Shown here: piece by piece, positions 50,750-58,166 of the stretch | How positions within the stretch are numbered: position 1 is the stretch's first letter | Layout of the letters: every line of letters begins with the position of its first letter | From: an uncultured Caldilineales bacterium | GTDB lineage: Bacteria > Chloroflexota > Anaerolineae > JAAEKA01 | Length of the DNA stretch: 64,000 nucleotides | Assembly: GCA_937907455.1 (NCBI GenBank) | Contig: CALESQ010000013.1 | Span: 1-64,000 of the forward strand | Direction of reading: 5' to 3' | Program-made: the position numbers and the translations under genes | Notes under the pieces: model-generated | Told to the model about the DNA's origin: nothing | Databases searched by the model: none | What the model saw: only the letters and a program-made list of their open reading frames with translations

Positions 50750-50791
50750 CCCGCATCCCGCCCCTCCCCGACGGGCTGCGGGTTTCTTTTT
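50750..50791 (+). terminator. intrinsic terminator between glyA and pabBC
   Basis: CCCGCA pairs with TGCGGG and an inner GCCC pairs with GGGC, followed by TTTCTTTTT. It ends only 5 nt before the pabBC ATG, so it could also act as an attenuator for that gene. Confidence 0.65.
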
Positions 50792-50796
50792 GCCCT

Positions 50797-52542
50797 ATGA
50801 TCGCTGAAAACGCTGTTGTCGTGCAGGATGAAAGCGGCTGGCTGCATTTTGCTGCACCGCGCCGCGTCCTGCGCGCCTGGACGCCGCGCGAGGTGCGTCC
50901 GGCGCTGCGCACGCTGGCGCACGCAGTGGAGGAGGAGGGACTGCACGCGGCGGGCTTTCTCGGCTATGAGGCTGCGGCCGGGCTGGATGCCGCGTTAACA
51001 GTGAATGCGGCTGCGCCCCGCCTGCCGCTGCTCTGGTTCGGCTTGTACGATTTGCCCGAACGCTGGCAGCAGTTGCCCCGCCCCGCCAGCACCTATCGGC
51101 TGGGCCAGTGGCAGCCTGACCAAACTCTGCCCGCCTATCGCGCCGCGATCAAGGCTATCAAAGACGCTATCAGCCGCGGTGAGACCTATCAGGTCAACTA
51201 CACGTTTGCCTTGCGCACAGCCTGGCAGGGCGATCCGTGGGCGCTGTTTTGCGATCTGGCGCAAGCGCAGCGCGGGCGCTATGCCGCGTACATCAACCTG
51301 GGCGAGCAGGCAATTTGCTGCGTGTCGCCGGAGCTATTCTTCCGGCTGGAGCACGGGCACATCGAAGCACGGCCGATGAAGGGGACGGCACGGCGCGGGC
51401 TGAGCGTGGCCGAAGATCAGCAGCAGCGGGCTGCGCTGGCAGCTTCAACCAAAGATCGCGCCGAAAACGTGATGATCGTGGACATGATCCGCAACGACCT
51501 GGGCCGCGTGGCCGAGTTCGGCAGCGTGCAGGTGCCGGCGCTGTTCACAACAGAGCGTTACCCCACGCTGTTGCAAATGACCTCTACCGTGACGGCACAC
51601 ACCACGGCCCCGCTGGACGAGCTGCTGGCTACGCTGTTTCCCTGCGCCTCCATCACCGGCGCGCCAAAAGCCCGCACCATGCAATGGATCAGCCGGTTAG
51701 AGGCCGCGCCCCGCGGGGTCTACACCGGCACCATCGGCTATGCCGCGCCGGAGGGTGGCGCTCGCTTCAATGTAGCCATCCGCACTGTGGTGGTGGATCA
51801 GGCTGCGGGCGAGGCCAGCTACGGCGTGGGCAGCGGCATTGTCTGGGATTCGGAGGCCGATGCCGAATACGCCGAATGCCTGCTGAAGGCGCAGGTATTG
51901 CATGAGCGCCTGCCGCACTTCGATCTGCTGGAGACGATGCGCTGGAGCCGCGCGGCGGGCGTTGTGCGGCAGCAGCAGCATGTAGCCCGGCTGCTGGCCT
52001 CGGCTGACTATTTCGGCTTTGCTGTGGAAGCGCGGCAGGTGCAGCATCTATTAAACCAGCTTGATGCTGCCGCGCTGCCCGATCCGGCCCGGCTGCGCCT
52101 GCTGCTGGCAGGCGATGGCACGTTGCGGCTGGACGTGGAGCCACTAACGCTGCCCGCGGCGGCTGCGCCGCACCTGCGCCTGGCGCTGGCTGCTGCGCCG
52201 ATCAACAGCCGCGAGCTGTTTCTGTACCACAAAACCACACAGCGTGCGGTGTACGAGCAGGCGCGCGCGGCCCACCCCGATTACGACGAAGTGTTGCTGT
52301 GGAACGAGCGCGGCGAGCTGACAGAAGCGACCACGGCCAACGTGGTGTTGGCGCTGGAAGATCGCTGGGTGACGCCGCCGGTGAGCAGCGGCCTGCTGCC
52401 GGGGGTGCTGCGCGGTGAGCTGCTGGCTGCCGGCCGTATCCACGAGCAAGTGATCACCGTGGAGCAGGTGCGGCAGGCGCGGGCGCTGTACCTGATCAAC
52501 TCGCTGCGCGGCTGGCGCGCAGGCAAGGTGGTTTTTCGGTAA
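50797..52542 (+). CDS. pabB: aminodeoxychorismate synthase component I fused to aminodeoxychorismate lyase
   Basis: A 581-residue fusion for p-aminobenzoate synthesis. Residues to about 365 are the chorismate-binding PabB part (SRGETYQVNYTFAL, RPMKGTARRG near 193, IVDMIRNDLGRVAEFGSVQV, CASITGAPKARTMQ, GVGSGIVWDSEADAEYAECL). From about 372 follows a PLP class IV PabC part (FDLLETMRWSRAAGV, YDEVLLWNERGELTEATTAN, PPVSSGLLPGVLRGELL). The glutaminase PabA is not nearby. The stop codon belongs to a MITE inserted at 52538; without it the frame would end AGKVVFLPV instead of AGKVVFR. No ribosome binding site is seen before the ATG. Confidence 0.93.
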   Translation: MIAENAVVVQDESGWLHFAAPRRVLRAWTPREVRPALRTLAHAVEEEGLHAAGFLGYEAAAGLDAALTVNAAAPRLPLLWFGLYDLPERWQQLPRPASTYRLGQWQPDQTLPAYRAAIKAIKDAISRGETYQVNYTFALRTAWQGDPWALFCDLAQAQRGRYAAYINLGEQAICCVSPELFFRLEHGHIEARPMKGTARRGLSVAEDQQQRAALAASTKDRAENVMIVDMIRNDLGRVAEFGSVQVPALFTTERYPTLLQMTSTVTAHTTAPLDELLATLFPCASITGAPKARTMQWISRLEAAPRGVYTGTIGYAAPEGGARFNVAIRTVVVDQAAGEASYGVGSGIVWDSEADAEYAECLLKAQVLHERLPHFDLLETMRWSRAAGVVRQQQHVARLLASADYFGFAVEARQVQHLLNQLDAAALPDPARLRLLLAGDGTLRLDVEPLTLPAAAAPHLRLALAAAPINSRELFLYHKTTQRAVYEQARAAHPDYDEVLLWNERGELTEATTANVVLALEDRWVTPPVSSGLLPGVLRGELLAAGRIHEQVITVEQVRQARALYLINSLRGWRAGKVVFR

Positions 52543-52707
52543 TGTATGGATTTCGGTTGAAATGTGTTGCCACCCAAGCGAATTCGGTGTCTCAAGCCAC
52601 GAAGCCCCTGCCGGGGCTTTCGGAGAGCGCCTGAGAGCGCTTCGTTCTCTGAACCGCAACCATTTATTGTCCGGCTCTTGTCATTCAACCGAAAGTCGCA
52701 CACTACC
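52538..52707. mobile_element. 170-bp MITE, copy 2, with 8-bp target duplication
   Basis: Same length and about 96% identical to 4967-5136. Inverted ends GGTAATGTATGGATTTCGGT and GGTAGTGTGCGACTTTCGGT match at most positions. Perfect flanking duplication ggtttttc lies at 52530-52537 and 52708-52715. The left end supplies the last two bases of the final sense codon and the stop codon of pabBC. Confidence 0.9.
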
Positions 52708-52722
52708 GGTTTTTCTGCCGGT

Positions 52723-52750
52723 TTGACCGCACCCTTATTCGGGTTATAAT
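52723..52750 (+). promoter_or_regulatory. sigma-70-type promoter for the TfoX-like gene
   Basis: TTGACC (52723-52728), a 16-nt spacer and TATAAT (52745-52750). The expected start is near 52757, leaving a leader of about 70 nt. It lies just outside the MITE. Confidence 0.65.
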
Positions 52751-52824
52751 CCAGCCAGAACCGAATGCGAGCTTGTCGTTTCACCCGCAGCAACAGATGA
52801 TTGATGCCGCTTGCCCCCTGATCT

Positions 52825-53175
52825 ATGAGCCATTTTAACCCCCAACACAAAGCTGTTTTAGATGACTTGCTGCTAAACCATCCCTTCGTGCGCGGCGGCA
52901 AGATGTTCGGCTATCCCGCCTACTATGTCGGGCAAAAGCTGTGCATTTCGCTCTACGAAGAGGGTGCAGGCATCAAGCTGCCGGAGGAGGCAGCCAATCG
53001 GCTGTTGCAAAGCGATCCGCACGTCACGCCGTTCCAGCCGATGGGCAAATCCCGTATGCGCGAATGGGTGCAGATCACTCTGGAGCACTCTGAAGACTAT
53101 CGGCGCTATCTGCCCGTGTTCGAGGAAGCAATCGCTTACCTGCTGGCGCAACAAGGGATCACCGCGCAGCCATAG
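52825..53175 (+). CDS. TfoX N-terminal-like protein
   Basis: A 116-residue protein with the small alpha/beta pattern of the TfoX/Sxy N-terminal domain: VRGGKMFGYPAYYVGQKLCI, GAGIKLPEEAANRLL and FQPMGKSRMREWVQI. In gamma-proteobacteria TfoX promotes competence gene expression; stand-alone domains like this are widespread with no set function. It has its own promoter after the MITE and lacks the TfoX C-terminal domain. Confidence 0.8.
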   Translation: MSHFNPQHKAVLDDLLLNHPFVRGGKMFGYPAYYVGQKLCISLYEEGAGIKLPEEAANRLLQSDPHVTPFQPMGKSRMREWVQITLEHSEDYRRYLPVFEEAIAYLLAQQGITAQP

Positions 53176-53226
53176 CTGTACCAAGCTGTCTTTCACTCTG
53201 CCTTGAAATGGGGAGATGCCGCTATA

Positions 53227-53254
53227 ACGGCCCGCGCAACCAGCCGCAGGCCGT
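53227..53254. terminator. hairpin between convergent genes
   Basis: ACGGCC and GGCCGT enclose 16 nt, and a CCCCTTTTCTTT tract follows shortly after. It lies between the TfoX-like gene (+) and the hydrolase gene (-). The stem is short, so support is modest. Confidence 0.4.
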
Positions 53255-53270
53255 CATAGGCCCCTTTTCT

Positions 53271-53888
53271 TTATTCAGCCAGCCATGCAGCCAGCCGCTC
53301 GATGTCTTCATTGGTCAGATCGTGCCCGGCGGCCAGACGGTATTCCTGCACCTGCGCGCCCTGCGCTTGCAGGCAGGGCACGACCGCTTCCCCAAACGGC
53401 AGGAAGGGATCGTGCAGGCCGTTCAGCACCAGCACCGGCAACGCCTGCAAATCAATGACGGGCGGCTGCTCCAGCGCCATCACCGGACGGATCAGCGCGG
53501 CCCCGCCGAATGCGTGCGGGTGTTGCACCAGGCTGGCCAGGGCAATATTTGCGCCGTTGCTGTAGCCCACCGCCACCAGCCGCGCCGGATCGAACTCGTA
53601 CAGCGCGGCCGCTTCCTGCCCAAACTGCGCCAGCGCGTCCGCCTCGGCGCGCAGATGCGCCTGATCGTAGCGGGTCAGCGTATAGCGGCGGAAGAAGCGG
53701 GGCGAGCCTTCTTCCAGAGAACGCCCGCGCACGCTGAGCAGATTGGCGGTGGGGGCAATGCGCCGCCCCAGCGGCAAGAGCTGTGTTTCATCGCCCCCTG
53801 TGCCGTGCAACAGGAGCAGCGTTTGGTCGCTGGGGCCGGGCACAAAGCGATGTATCCAGCCTAAATCGCGGGATGAGTTTGTTTGCAT
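53271..53888 (-). CDS. alpha/beta hydrolase, MhqD-like carboxylesterase
   Basis: A 205-residue phospholipase/carboxylesterase-type hydrolase. It has LLLLHGTGGDETQLLPL near the N-terminus (oxyanion), nucleophile Ser in VAVGYSNGANIALA, acid in VLNGLHDPFLP and His in LAAGHDLTNEDIERL, so the triad is complete. It lies 13 nt downstream of a ring-cleaving dioxygenase gene. The same pair of activities (MhqO and MhqD) is under MhqR control in Bacillus subtilis and protects against quinones. The start at 53888 follows from family length. Confidence 0.87.
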   Translation of the reverse strand: MQTNSSRDLGWIHRFVPGPSDQTLLLLHGTGGDETQLLPLGRRIAPTANLLSVRGRSLEEGSPRFFRRYTLTRYDQAHLRAEADALAQFGQEAAALYEFDPARLVAVGYSNGANIALASLVQHPHAFGGAALIRPVMALEQPPVIDLQALPVLVLNGLHDPFLPFGEAVVPCLQAQGAQVQEYRLAAGHDLTNEDIERLAAWLAE

Positions 53889-53901
53889 GGCTGCCTCGCG
53901 G

Positions 53902-54867
53902 TCAATCAATCGGCTTGAGGCCGGCCAGAATGCGCGCGCGGCGTGGCTCCAGGAAAGGCGGCAGCGCCAGGTTGTCGCCCAGCGTCGCCAGCGGCTCATC
54001 CACAGCAAAGCCGGGGCCGTCGGTGGCAATTTCAAAGAGCACGCCGCCCGGCTCACGGAAGTACAGGCTGCGGAAGTAGTAACGGTTGACTTCGCCACTG
54101 TTGGGCACACTGAGGCTGTTCAGCCGTTCGCTCCAGGCGTGATATTCGCTTTCGTTGGGCGTGCGGAAGGCCACATGATGCACGCCCCCTGCGCCCGGCC
54201 GGGCCGCGGCCAGGTCGGGGCGCACGGCCACATGCAGCTCGGTGTGGGGGCCATCGCCTGCGCCCATCTGGTAGACGTGCACTGTGGCGTCGGGCTTCTC
54301 CGGGTTAGCATAGGTGCGCACCGGCTGCATGTTCATCACGCGTTGCAGCACCAGATCGGTGTTTTCCAGGTGCGGCACGCTGATGGTGATCGGGCCGAGG
54401 CCACGAATTTGATGCGCCGCGGGCACCGGGCTGGCTTCCCACGGCGTGGGCGCATCACCTGTGCCGCCATCGGTGACGAGGGTCAGACGTTGGCCTTCGT
54501 TGTCCTCGAAATCGAGGTACTGGCGGTCATCGCGCTCGCTGATGCCGCTGTGGGTGACGTGCAGGCTGTCGAAGCGTACCAGCCAATAGTGCAGGTCTGC
54601 TTCGTGGCGCACGCGCAGGCCGGTGCGCGTCACCGTGCGGTTGCCGCGTCGCTCGCGGGGCACGGGCCAGTCGAAGAAGGTCAGGTCGTTGCCGGGGGTG
54701 GCGACCTTGTCACCGTAGAAGAGGTGATAGGCGCTGGTGTCGTCCTGGTTGACGGTGCGCTTGACGAGGCGCATGCCGAGGTCCTGGGTATAAAAGCGTT
54801 TGTTTTCGCTGATACGGGCAGAAACGGCGGTTAGGTGATGAAATCCGGTTAGCTTTAAGTCAGTCAT
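53902..54867 (-). CDS. ring-cleaving dioxygenase, MhqO/glyoxalase fold
   Basis: A 321-residue double vicinal-oxygen-chelate protein. LTGFHHLTAVSARISENKRF opens the first module (metal His), DLTFFDWPVPRERRGN follows, and VHHVAFRTPNESEYHAWSER opens the second (metal His). A C-terminal YFREPGGVLFEIATDGPGF carries the metal Glu. These match MhqO/MhqE-type extradiol dioxygenases that act on hydroquinone-like compounds. It is in an operon with the MhqD-like hydrolase. No MhqR-type regulator gene is in view. Confidence 0.9.
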   Translation of the reverse strand: MTDLKLTGFHHLTAVSARISENKRFYTQDLGMRLVKRTVNQDDTSAYHLFYGDKVATPGNDLTFFDWPVPRERRGNRTVTRTGLRVRHEADLHYWLVRFDSLHVTHSGISERDDRQYLDFEDNEGQRLTLVTDGGTGDAPTPWEASPVPAAHQIRGLGPITISVPHLENTDLVLQRVMNMQPVRTYANPEKPDATVHVYQMGAGDGPHTELHVAVRPDLAAARPGAGGVHHVAFRTPNESEYHAWSERLNSLSVPNSGEVNRYYFRSLYFREPGGVLFEIATDGPGFAVDEPLATLGDNLALPPFLEPRRARILAGLKPID

Positions 54868-54994
54868 GGGTTACTCCTTGTGGATCAGGCCCGCGTCTCA
54901 GGTTATGGGAGGTAGTATACAACTAGTTGCTTTGCCAAGTAAGTAGTTTTTGTGAGAATTTCATTAGACTTTTCGCCGCGTGCGGGCGCACGGC
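54868..54994. other. upstream region of the dioxygenase operon
   Basis: Start of a 533-nt gene-free stretch; the rest is the inverted-end element and the thioredoxin promoter. This part holds an AT-rich segment (54901-54970) that should contain the dioxygenase promoter, but no clear box could be fixed. Confidence 0.35.
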
Positions 54995-55286
54995 CAGGGC
55001 TTCTCAAAAGTCGCGATAATGCCAAGTAGCAGAAGACTCCTCCTTATGCCAGACTGGGACTTGCAGAAGAACCTGACAGCATTCAGGAAGAGTCACCATG
55101 GAGTCTAACACAGATTGCGCTAAGGAGTAGATTTGCCTGGAGCATGATGAGTCGACGATACGAAGCCTGTATGAGCGCCTGCAAAGGGTGGTCGCAATGC
55201 CGCCGGGACCATCCGCACCTTCGCAGCTCACCCTGCCAAAGCCCTCGCCCTCATCATGTCACTAATCTGACTTTTGAGAAGCCCTG
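54995..55286. mobile_element. 292-bp inverted-end element without transposase
   Basis: An 18-bp perfect terminal inverted repeat, CAGGGCTTCTCAAAAGTC and GACTTTTGAGAAGCCCTG, bounds sequence with no convincing gene. Flanks share only GGC, so any target duplication is short or lost. The right end is identical over 14 bp to that of 45402-45665, which makes them one family. It is likely a MITE or a deleted insertion sequence. Confidence 0.7.
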
Positions 55287-55338
55287 GGCCTTCTAACGGC
55301 AGTGTTAGCGATTTGTAATCTTGGTGAGGTTGTTGGTC

Positions 55339-55367
55339 TTGTCAGTTAGTGGGCAATGCGGTACTAT
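55339..55367 (+). promoter_or_regulatory. sigma-70-type promoter for the thioredoxin-like gene
   Basis: TTGTCA (55339-55344), a 17-nt spacer and TACTAT (55362-55367). The expected start near 55374 excludes the upstream in-frame ATG at 55356. Confidence 0.65.
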
Positions 55368-55400
55368 AGGCATCATTCTGCAACAAACGAGGTGCTTGCT

Positions 55401-55958
55401 ATGGCTGCTACTTCTTCTGTGATGACTGCGTTGGGCACCCCAGCGCCCGATTTTGCCTTGCCTGATGCGGTATCAGGCAGCACGATCAACCGTGACGCTG
55501 TACGCTCTGCTCATGCCACGGTGATCATGTTTATTTGTAACCACTGTCCTTTTGTCAAGCATGTACAATACGAGTTGGTGCAGTTGGCGCGCACCTATCA
55601 GCCGCAGGGCGTAGCCTTCGTCGCGATCAGCAGCAATGATGCTGTGGCGTATCCCGCCGATGCACCCGACAAAATGAAGGCGCTGGCCGAGGCGCTGGAT
55701 TTTGGCTTTCCTTATTTGTATGATGAAACGCAGGCTGTGGCACAAGCTTATGGCGCGGTATGTACGCCTGATTTCTTTGTGTACGATTATGACATGAAGC
55801 TGGCTTATCGCGGACAACTCGACGACTCGCGGCCTGGCAACGGCGTCCCTGTCACTGGGCGCGATCTGCGGTGCGCGTTGGATGCGCTGCTGGCCGGCCG
55901 CCCGGTGGAAGCTGATCAGCGCCCCAGCATCGGTTGTAGCATCAAGTGGAAGGGGTGA
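55401..55958 (+). CDS. thioredoxin-fold redox protein (AhpC/TSA-Redoxin type)
   Basis: A 185-residue cytoplasmic protein, PAPDFALPDAVSGSTINRDA and then FICNHCPFVKHVQYELVQLA. The CNHC motif gives a CxxC redox pair in the position of the peroxidatic site. CTPDFFVYDYDMKLAYRGQL is also typical of the thioredoxin-like/redoxin family of this size. The cis-Pro is in CTPDF. Function is probably as a thiol reductase or peroxidase. A gaggtg ribosome binding site and a promoter upstream support the start. It converges on ino1. Confidence 0.88.
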   Translation: MAATSSVMTALGTPAPDFALPDAVSGSTINRDAVRSAHATVIMFICNHCPFVKHVQYELVQLARTYQPQGVAFVAISSNDAVAYPADAPDKMKALAEALDFGFPYLYDETQAVAQAYGAVCTPDFFVYDYDMKLAYRGQLDDSRPGNGVPVTGRDLRCALDALLAGRPVEADQRPSIGCSIKWKG

Positions 55959-56082
55959 GGTCGCGGGGAGCGGCAGGCTGCCTGCTGCCGGGAGAGGAGC
56001 GTTGCAGCAGAAGAATCTGCAAGACAGAAAAACAAGTTAGAGACGCAAGGTTGCGTCGTGGCCGGAGTATAAGCGAAAAATC

Positions 56083-56133
56083 AGCTGACAGGGTGAGGAG
56101 AGTCGTAAAGATCCTTTCCTCACCCTGTCAGCT
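56083..56133. terminator. long perfect hairpin between convergent genes
   Basis: AGCTGACAGGGTGAGGA pairs perfectly with TCCTCACCCTGTCAGCT (17 bp, 17-nt loop) between the thioredoxin-like gene (+) and ino1 (-). A second small hairpin, GACGCAA-gg-TTGCGTC, lies at 56042-56057. It is suited to act as a bidirectional terminator although T-runs are missing. Confidence 0.7.
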
Positions 56134-56140
56134 AGTCTGG

Positions 56141-57265
56141 CTACACCAGTTCCGCCAGCTCCTGCTCCAGCGAGGGTTGCGTGGCTTGCTGGTGAATGAA
56201 TTCCTGGGTCAATCGCCGCGCTTCGTCATCGGTGAACTGCTGCGGCGGTGATTTCATGAAATACGACGAGGGGGCAATGATGGGGCCGGACAAGCCGAGA
56301 TCCAGCGCCAGTTTGGCACAGCGCACTGCATCAATAATCACTCCGGCCGAGTTGGGTGAATCCCACACTTCCAGCTTCAGTTCCATGTTCAGCGGCACAT
56401 CGCCAAAGGCGCGCCCCTCCATGCGGATGTGGCACCACTTGCGGTCAGTCAGCCACGGCACATAGTCGCTGGGGCCAACATGCACGTTGTCAGCGCCCAA
56501 ATCGTAGGGCAGTTGGCTGGTTACCGCATTGGTTTTGGAGATCTTTTTGCTTTCCAGCCGCTCACGCTCCAGCATGTTGTAGAAGTCCATGTTGCCGCCA
56601 AAATTGAGCTGGTAGGTGCGGTCCAGGTGAATACCGCGGTCTACAAACAGGTTGGTCAGCACGCGGTGCGTGATGGTAGCACCCACCTGACTTTTCACAT
56701 CATCACCGATGATCGGCAGGCCTGCATCGCGGAAACGCTTCGACCAGTAGGGGGAGCTGGCAATGAACACCGGAATGCCGTTGACAAAGGCACAACCGGC
56801 TTCGATAGCCTGTTCTACATACCATTTGGTAGCCATTTCTGAGCCAACCGGCATGAAATTCACAACTACATCGGCTTTGGTTTCTTTGAGAATGCCAATC
56901 ACATCGTCGGTGGGGCCTTCTGCTTTGGTTACCACCGTGCTGACATATTTGCCCAGGCCGTCGTGCGTCATGCCGCGGCTCACCGGCACATTGAGATAGG
57001 GCACATCAGCAAATTTGATGGTGTTGTTGGGGTGCGCCCAGATTGCTTCGCTCAGGTCTTTGCCGACTTTGCCGGCTACCACATCGAAGGCGGCAACGAT
57101 TTCCACATCGCGCACGTGATAGCCGCCCAGGGCAGCATGCATCAGGCCGGGGATTTCTGCATCATCCGAGGCCTCGCGATAGTATTGCAGGCCCTGCACC
57201 AGGGCTGAGGCGCAGTTGCCTATGCCGACTATCGCCACGCGCACTTTTTTGTTGGACTTAGCCAT
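56141..57265 (-). CDS. ino1: inositol-3-phosphate synthase
   Basis: Converts glucose 6-phosphate to 1L-myo-inositol 1-phosphate with NAD+, the first step of inositol lipid, mycothiol-like or solute synthesis. The 374-residue protein is of the short archaeal/actinobacterial type. It has RVAIVGIGNCASALVQGLQY for NAD, DDVKSQVGATITHRVLTNLF, YQLNFGGNMDFYNMLERERL and KKISKTNAV with catalytic lysines, and IAPSSYFMKSPP. The start at 57265 (MAKSNKKVRVAI) is preceded by gaggaga at good distance. A nine-codon ORF with its own -10 lies upstream. The MshA-like glycosyltransferase at 39431 is a possible user of its product. Confidence 0.93.
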   Translation of the reverse strand: MAKSNKKVRVAIVGIGNCASALVQGLQYYREASDDAEIPGLMHAALGGYHVRDVEIVAAFDVVAGKVGKDLSEAIWAHPNNTIKFADVPYLNVPVSRGMTHDGLGKYVSTVVTKAEGPTDDVIGILKETKADVVVNFMPVGSEMATKWYVEQAIEAGCAFVNGIPVFIASSPYWSKRFRDAGLPIIGDDVKSQVGATITHRVLTNLFVDRGIHLDRTYQLNFGGNMDFYNMLERERLESKKISKTNAVTSQLPYDLGADNVHVGPSDYVPWLTDRKWCHIRMEGRAFGDVPLNMELKLEVWDSPNSAGVIIDAVRCAKLALDLGLSGPIIAPSSYFMKSPPQQFTDDEARRLTQEFIHQQATQPSLEQELAELV

Positions 57266-57289
57266 GATGGTAAAATTCTCCTCTGTCAC

Positions 57290-57333
57290 TCAGGTGAAAT
57301 TGAATGAGGCTGTTCTCATCGCTGGATATTATA
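57290..57333 (-). promoter_or_regulatory. -10 box and nine-codon leader ORF before ino1
   Basis: Minus strand: TATAAT (57333-57328), 8 nt, then ATG at 57319 that opens MRTASFNFT and stops at 57290, 24 nt before the ino1 ATG. It could be a leaderless upstream ORF. No good -35 is seen. Confidence 0.4.
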
Positions 57334-57409
57334 GCCGAATACAGCCGCATTTGCTTATTTTATAACACCGGCAAGCTCTGATGGTTTTGCCGGTTTTGCA
57401 AAGGTTGCC

Positions 57410-57778
57410 ATGCTTAACCATGAAGACTTCGAAGCGCTGGTTGTAGAGGCGCTGCAAACCCTGCCCGCTGAGATTATGGCGCGGCTGGAGAACGTGGCCC
57501 TCACCGTGGAAGATTGGCCCTCGCCCACCCAGTTGGCTGAAGCCCGCGTGCCGCGCGGTTCTACCCTCTTTGGCCTGTACCAGGGCATTCCTCTTACCCA
57601 TCGCACCACTGCCTACGGCATGGTCGCGCCTGACCGTATTACCCTTTTTCGCGGGCCGCTGCTGCGAGCCTTTCCTCATCTTGATGCCCTGGCCGAACAA
57701 GTGCGCCGCACCGTGGTACACGAAATCGGCCACTACTTCGGTATGAACGAAGCGCAGATCGCCGCGCTGGGATATTAG
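57410..57778 (+). CDS. small zincin-like metallopeptidase
   Basis: A 122-residue member of the minimal zincin family (metallopeptidase family, DUF1025-type). DFEALVVEALQTLPAEIMAR, VALTVEDWPSP and LFGLYQGIPLTHR are in the family order, and VVHEIGHYFGMNEAQIAALG carries the HExxH zinc motif and the third ligand region. It is full length for this very compact family. The peptide substrate is unknown. Confidence 0.9.
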   Translation: MLNHEDFEALVVEALQTLPAEIMARLENVALTVEDWPSPTQLAEARVPRGSTLFGLYQGIPLTHRTTAYGMVAPDRITLFRGPLLRAFPHLDALAEQVRRTVVHEIGHYFGMNEAQIAALGY

Positions 57779-58166
57779 CATCTCATGTTACGCAGTCTGT
57801 TTCAAAGCATCAGATAGACGCTGGTTGCCGCAGGGGGCAGGCGGATTGCTCACGTCTTGCCGCTCGAACCAAACCAGTTGCCTGGACAGAACCCTGCCTG
57901 CCCGTACCGAAACCAGACGGGAAGGGTCTCGGTATGGTTGTGGTATTGATCGGGTGTGAACTCACCTCTGTCTGGCAGGAGCAAGTTATGCCTAGCGCCG
58001 CCACAACCTACTCAACCGGCGGCCTGCTGCGTAACATCAGTTAGAATGACAGGATGACATTCCCGCGCGTTGTGCTGGCGTCTTTCGGCAGCACAGAAAA
58101 GAACCCGTATACTCTCTACGGTTCTCCACAGTTGTCCCCGCGACACAAATCGTTGACAATAGACCC
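57779..58166. other. 388-nt region without a gene
   Basis: No open frame with a start and family similarity was seen. It contains several short inverted repeats, for example AACCCGTA/TACGGTT near 58098-58120. At its end is a possible promoter (TTGTCC, 17 nt, GACAAT, 6 nt, ATG) for the HTH-DUF805 gene, of weak consensus. Confidence 0.35.
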
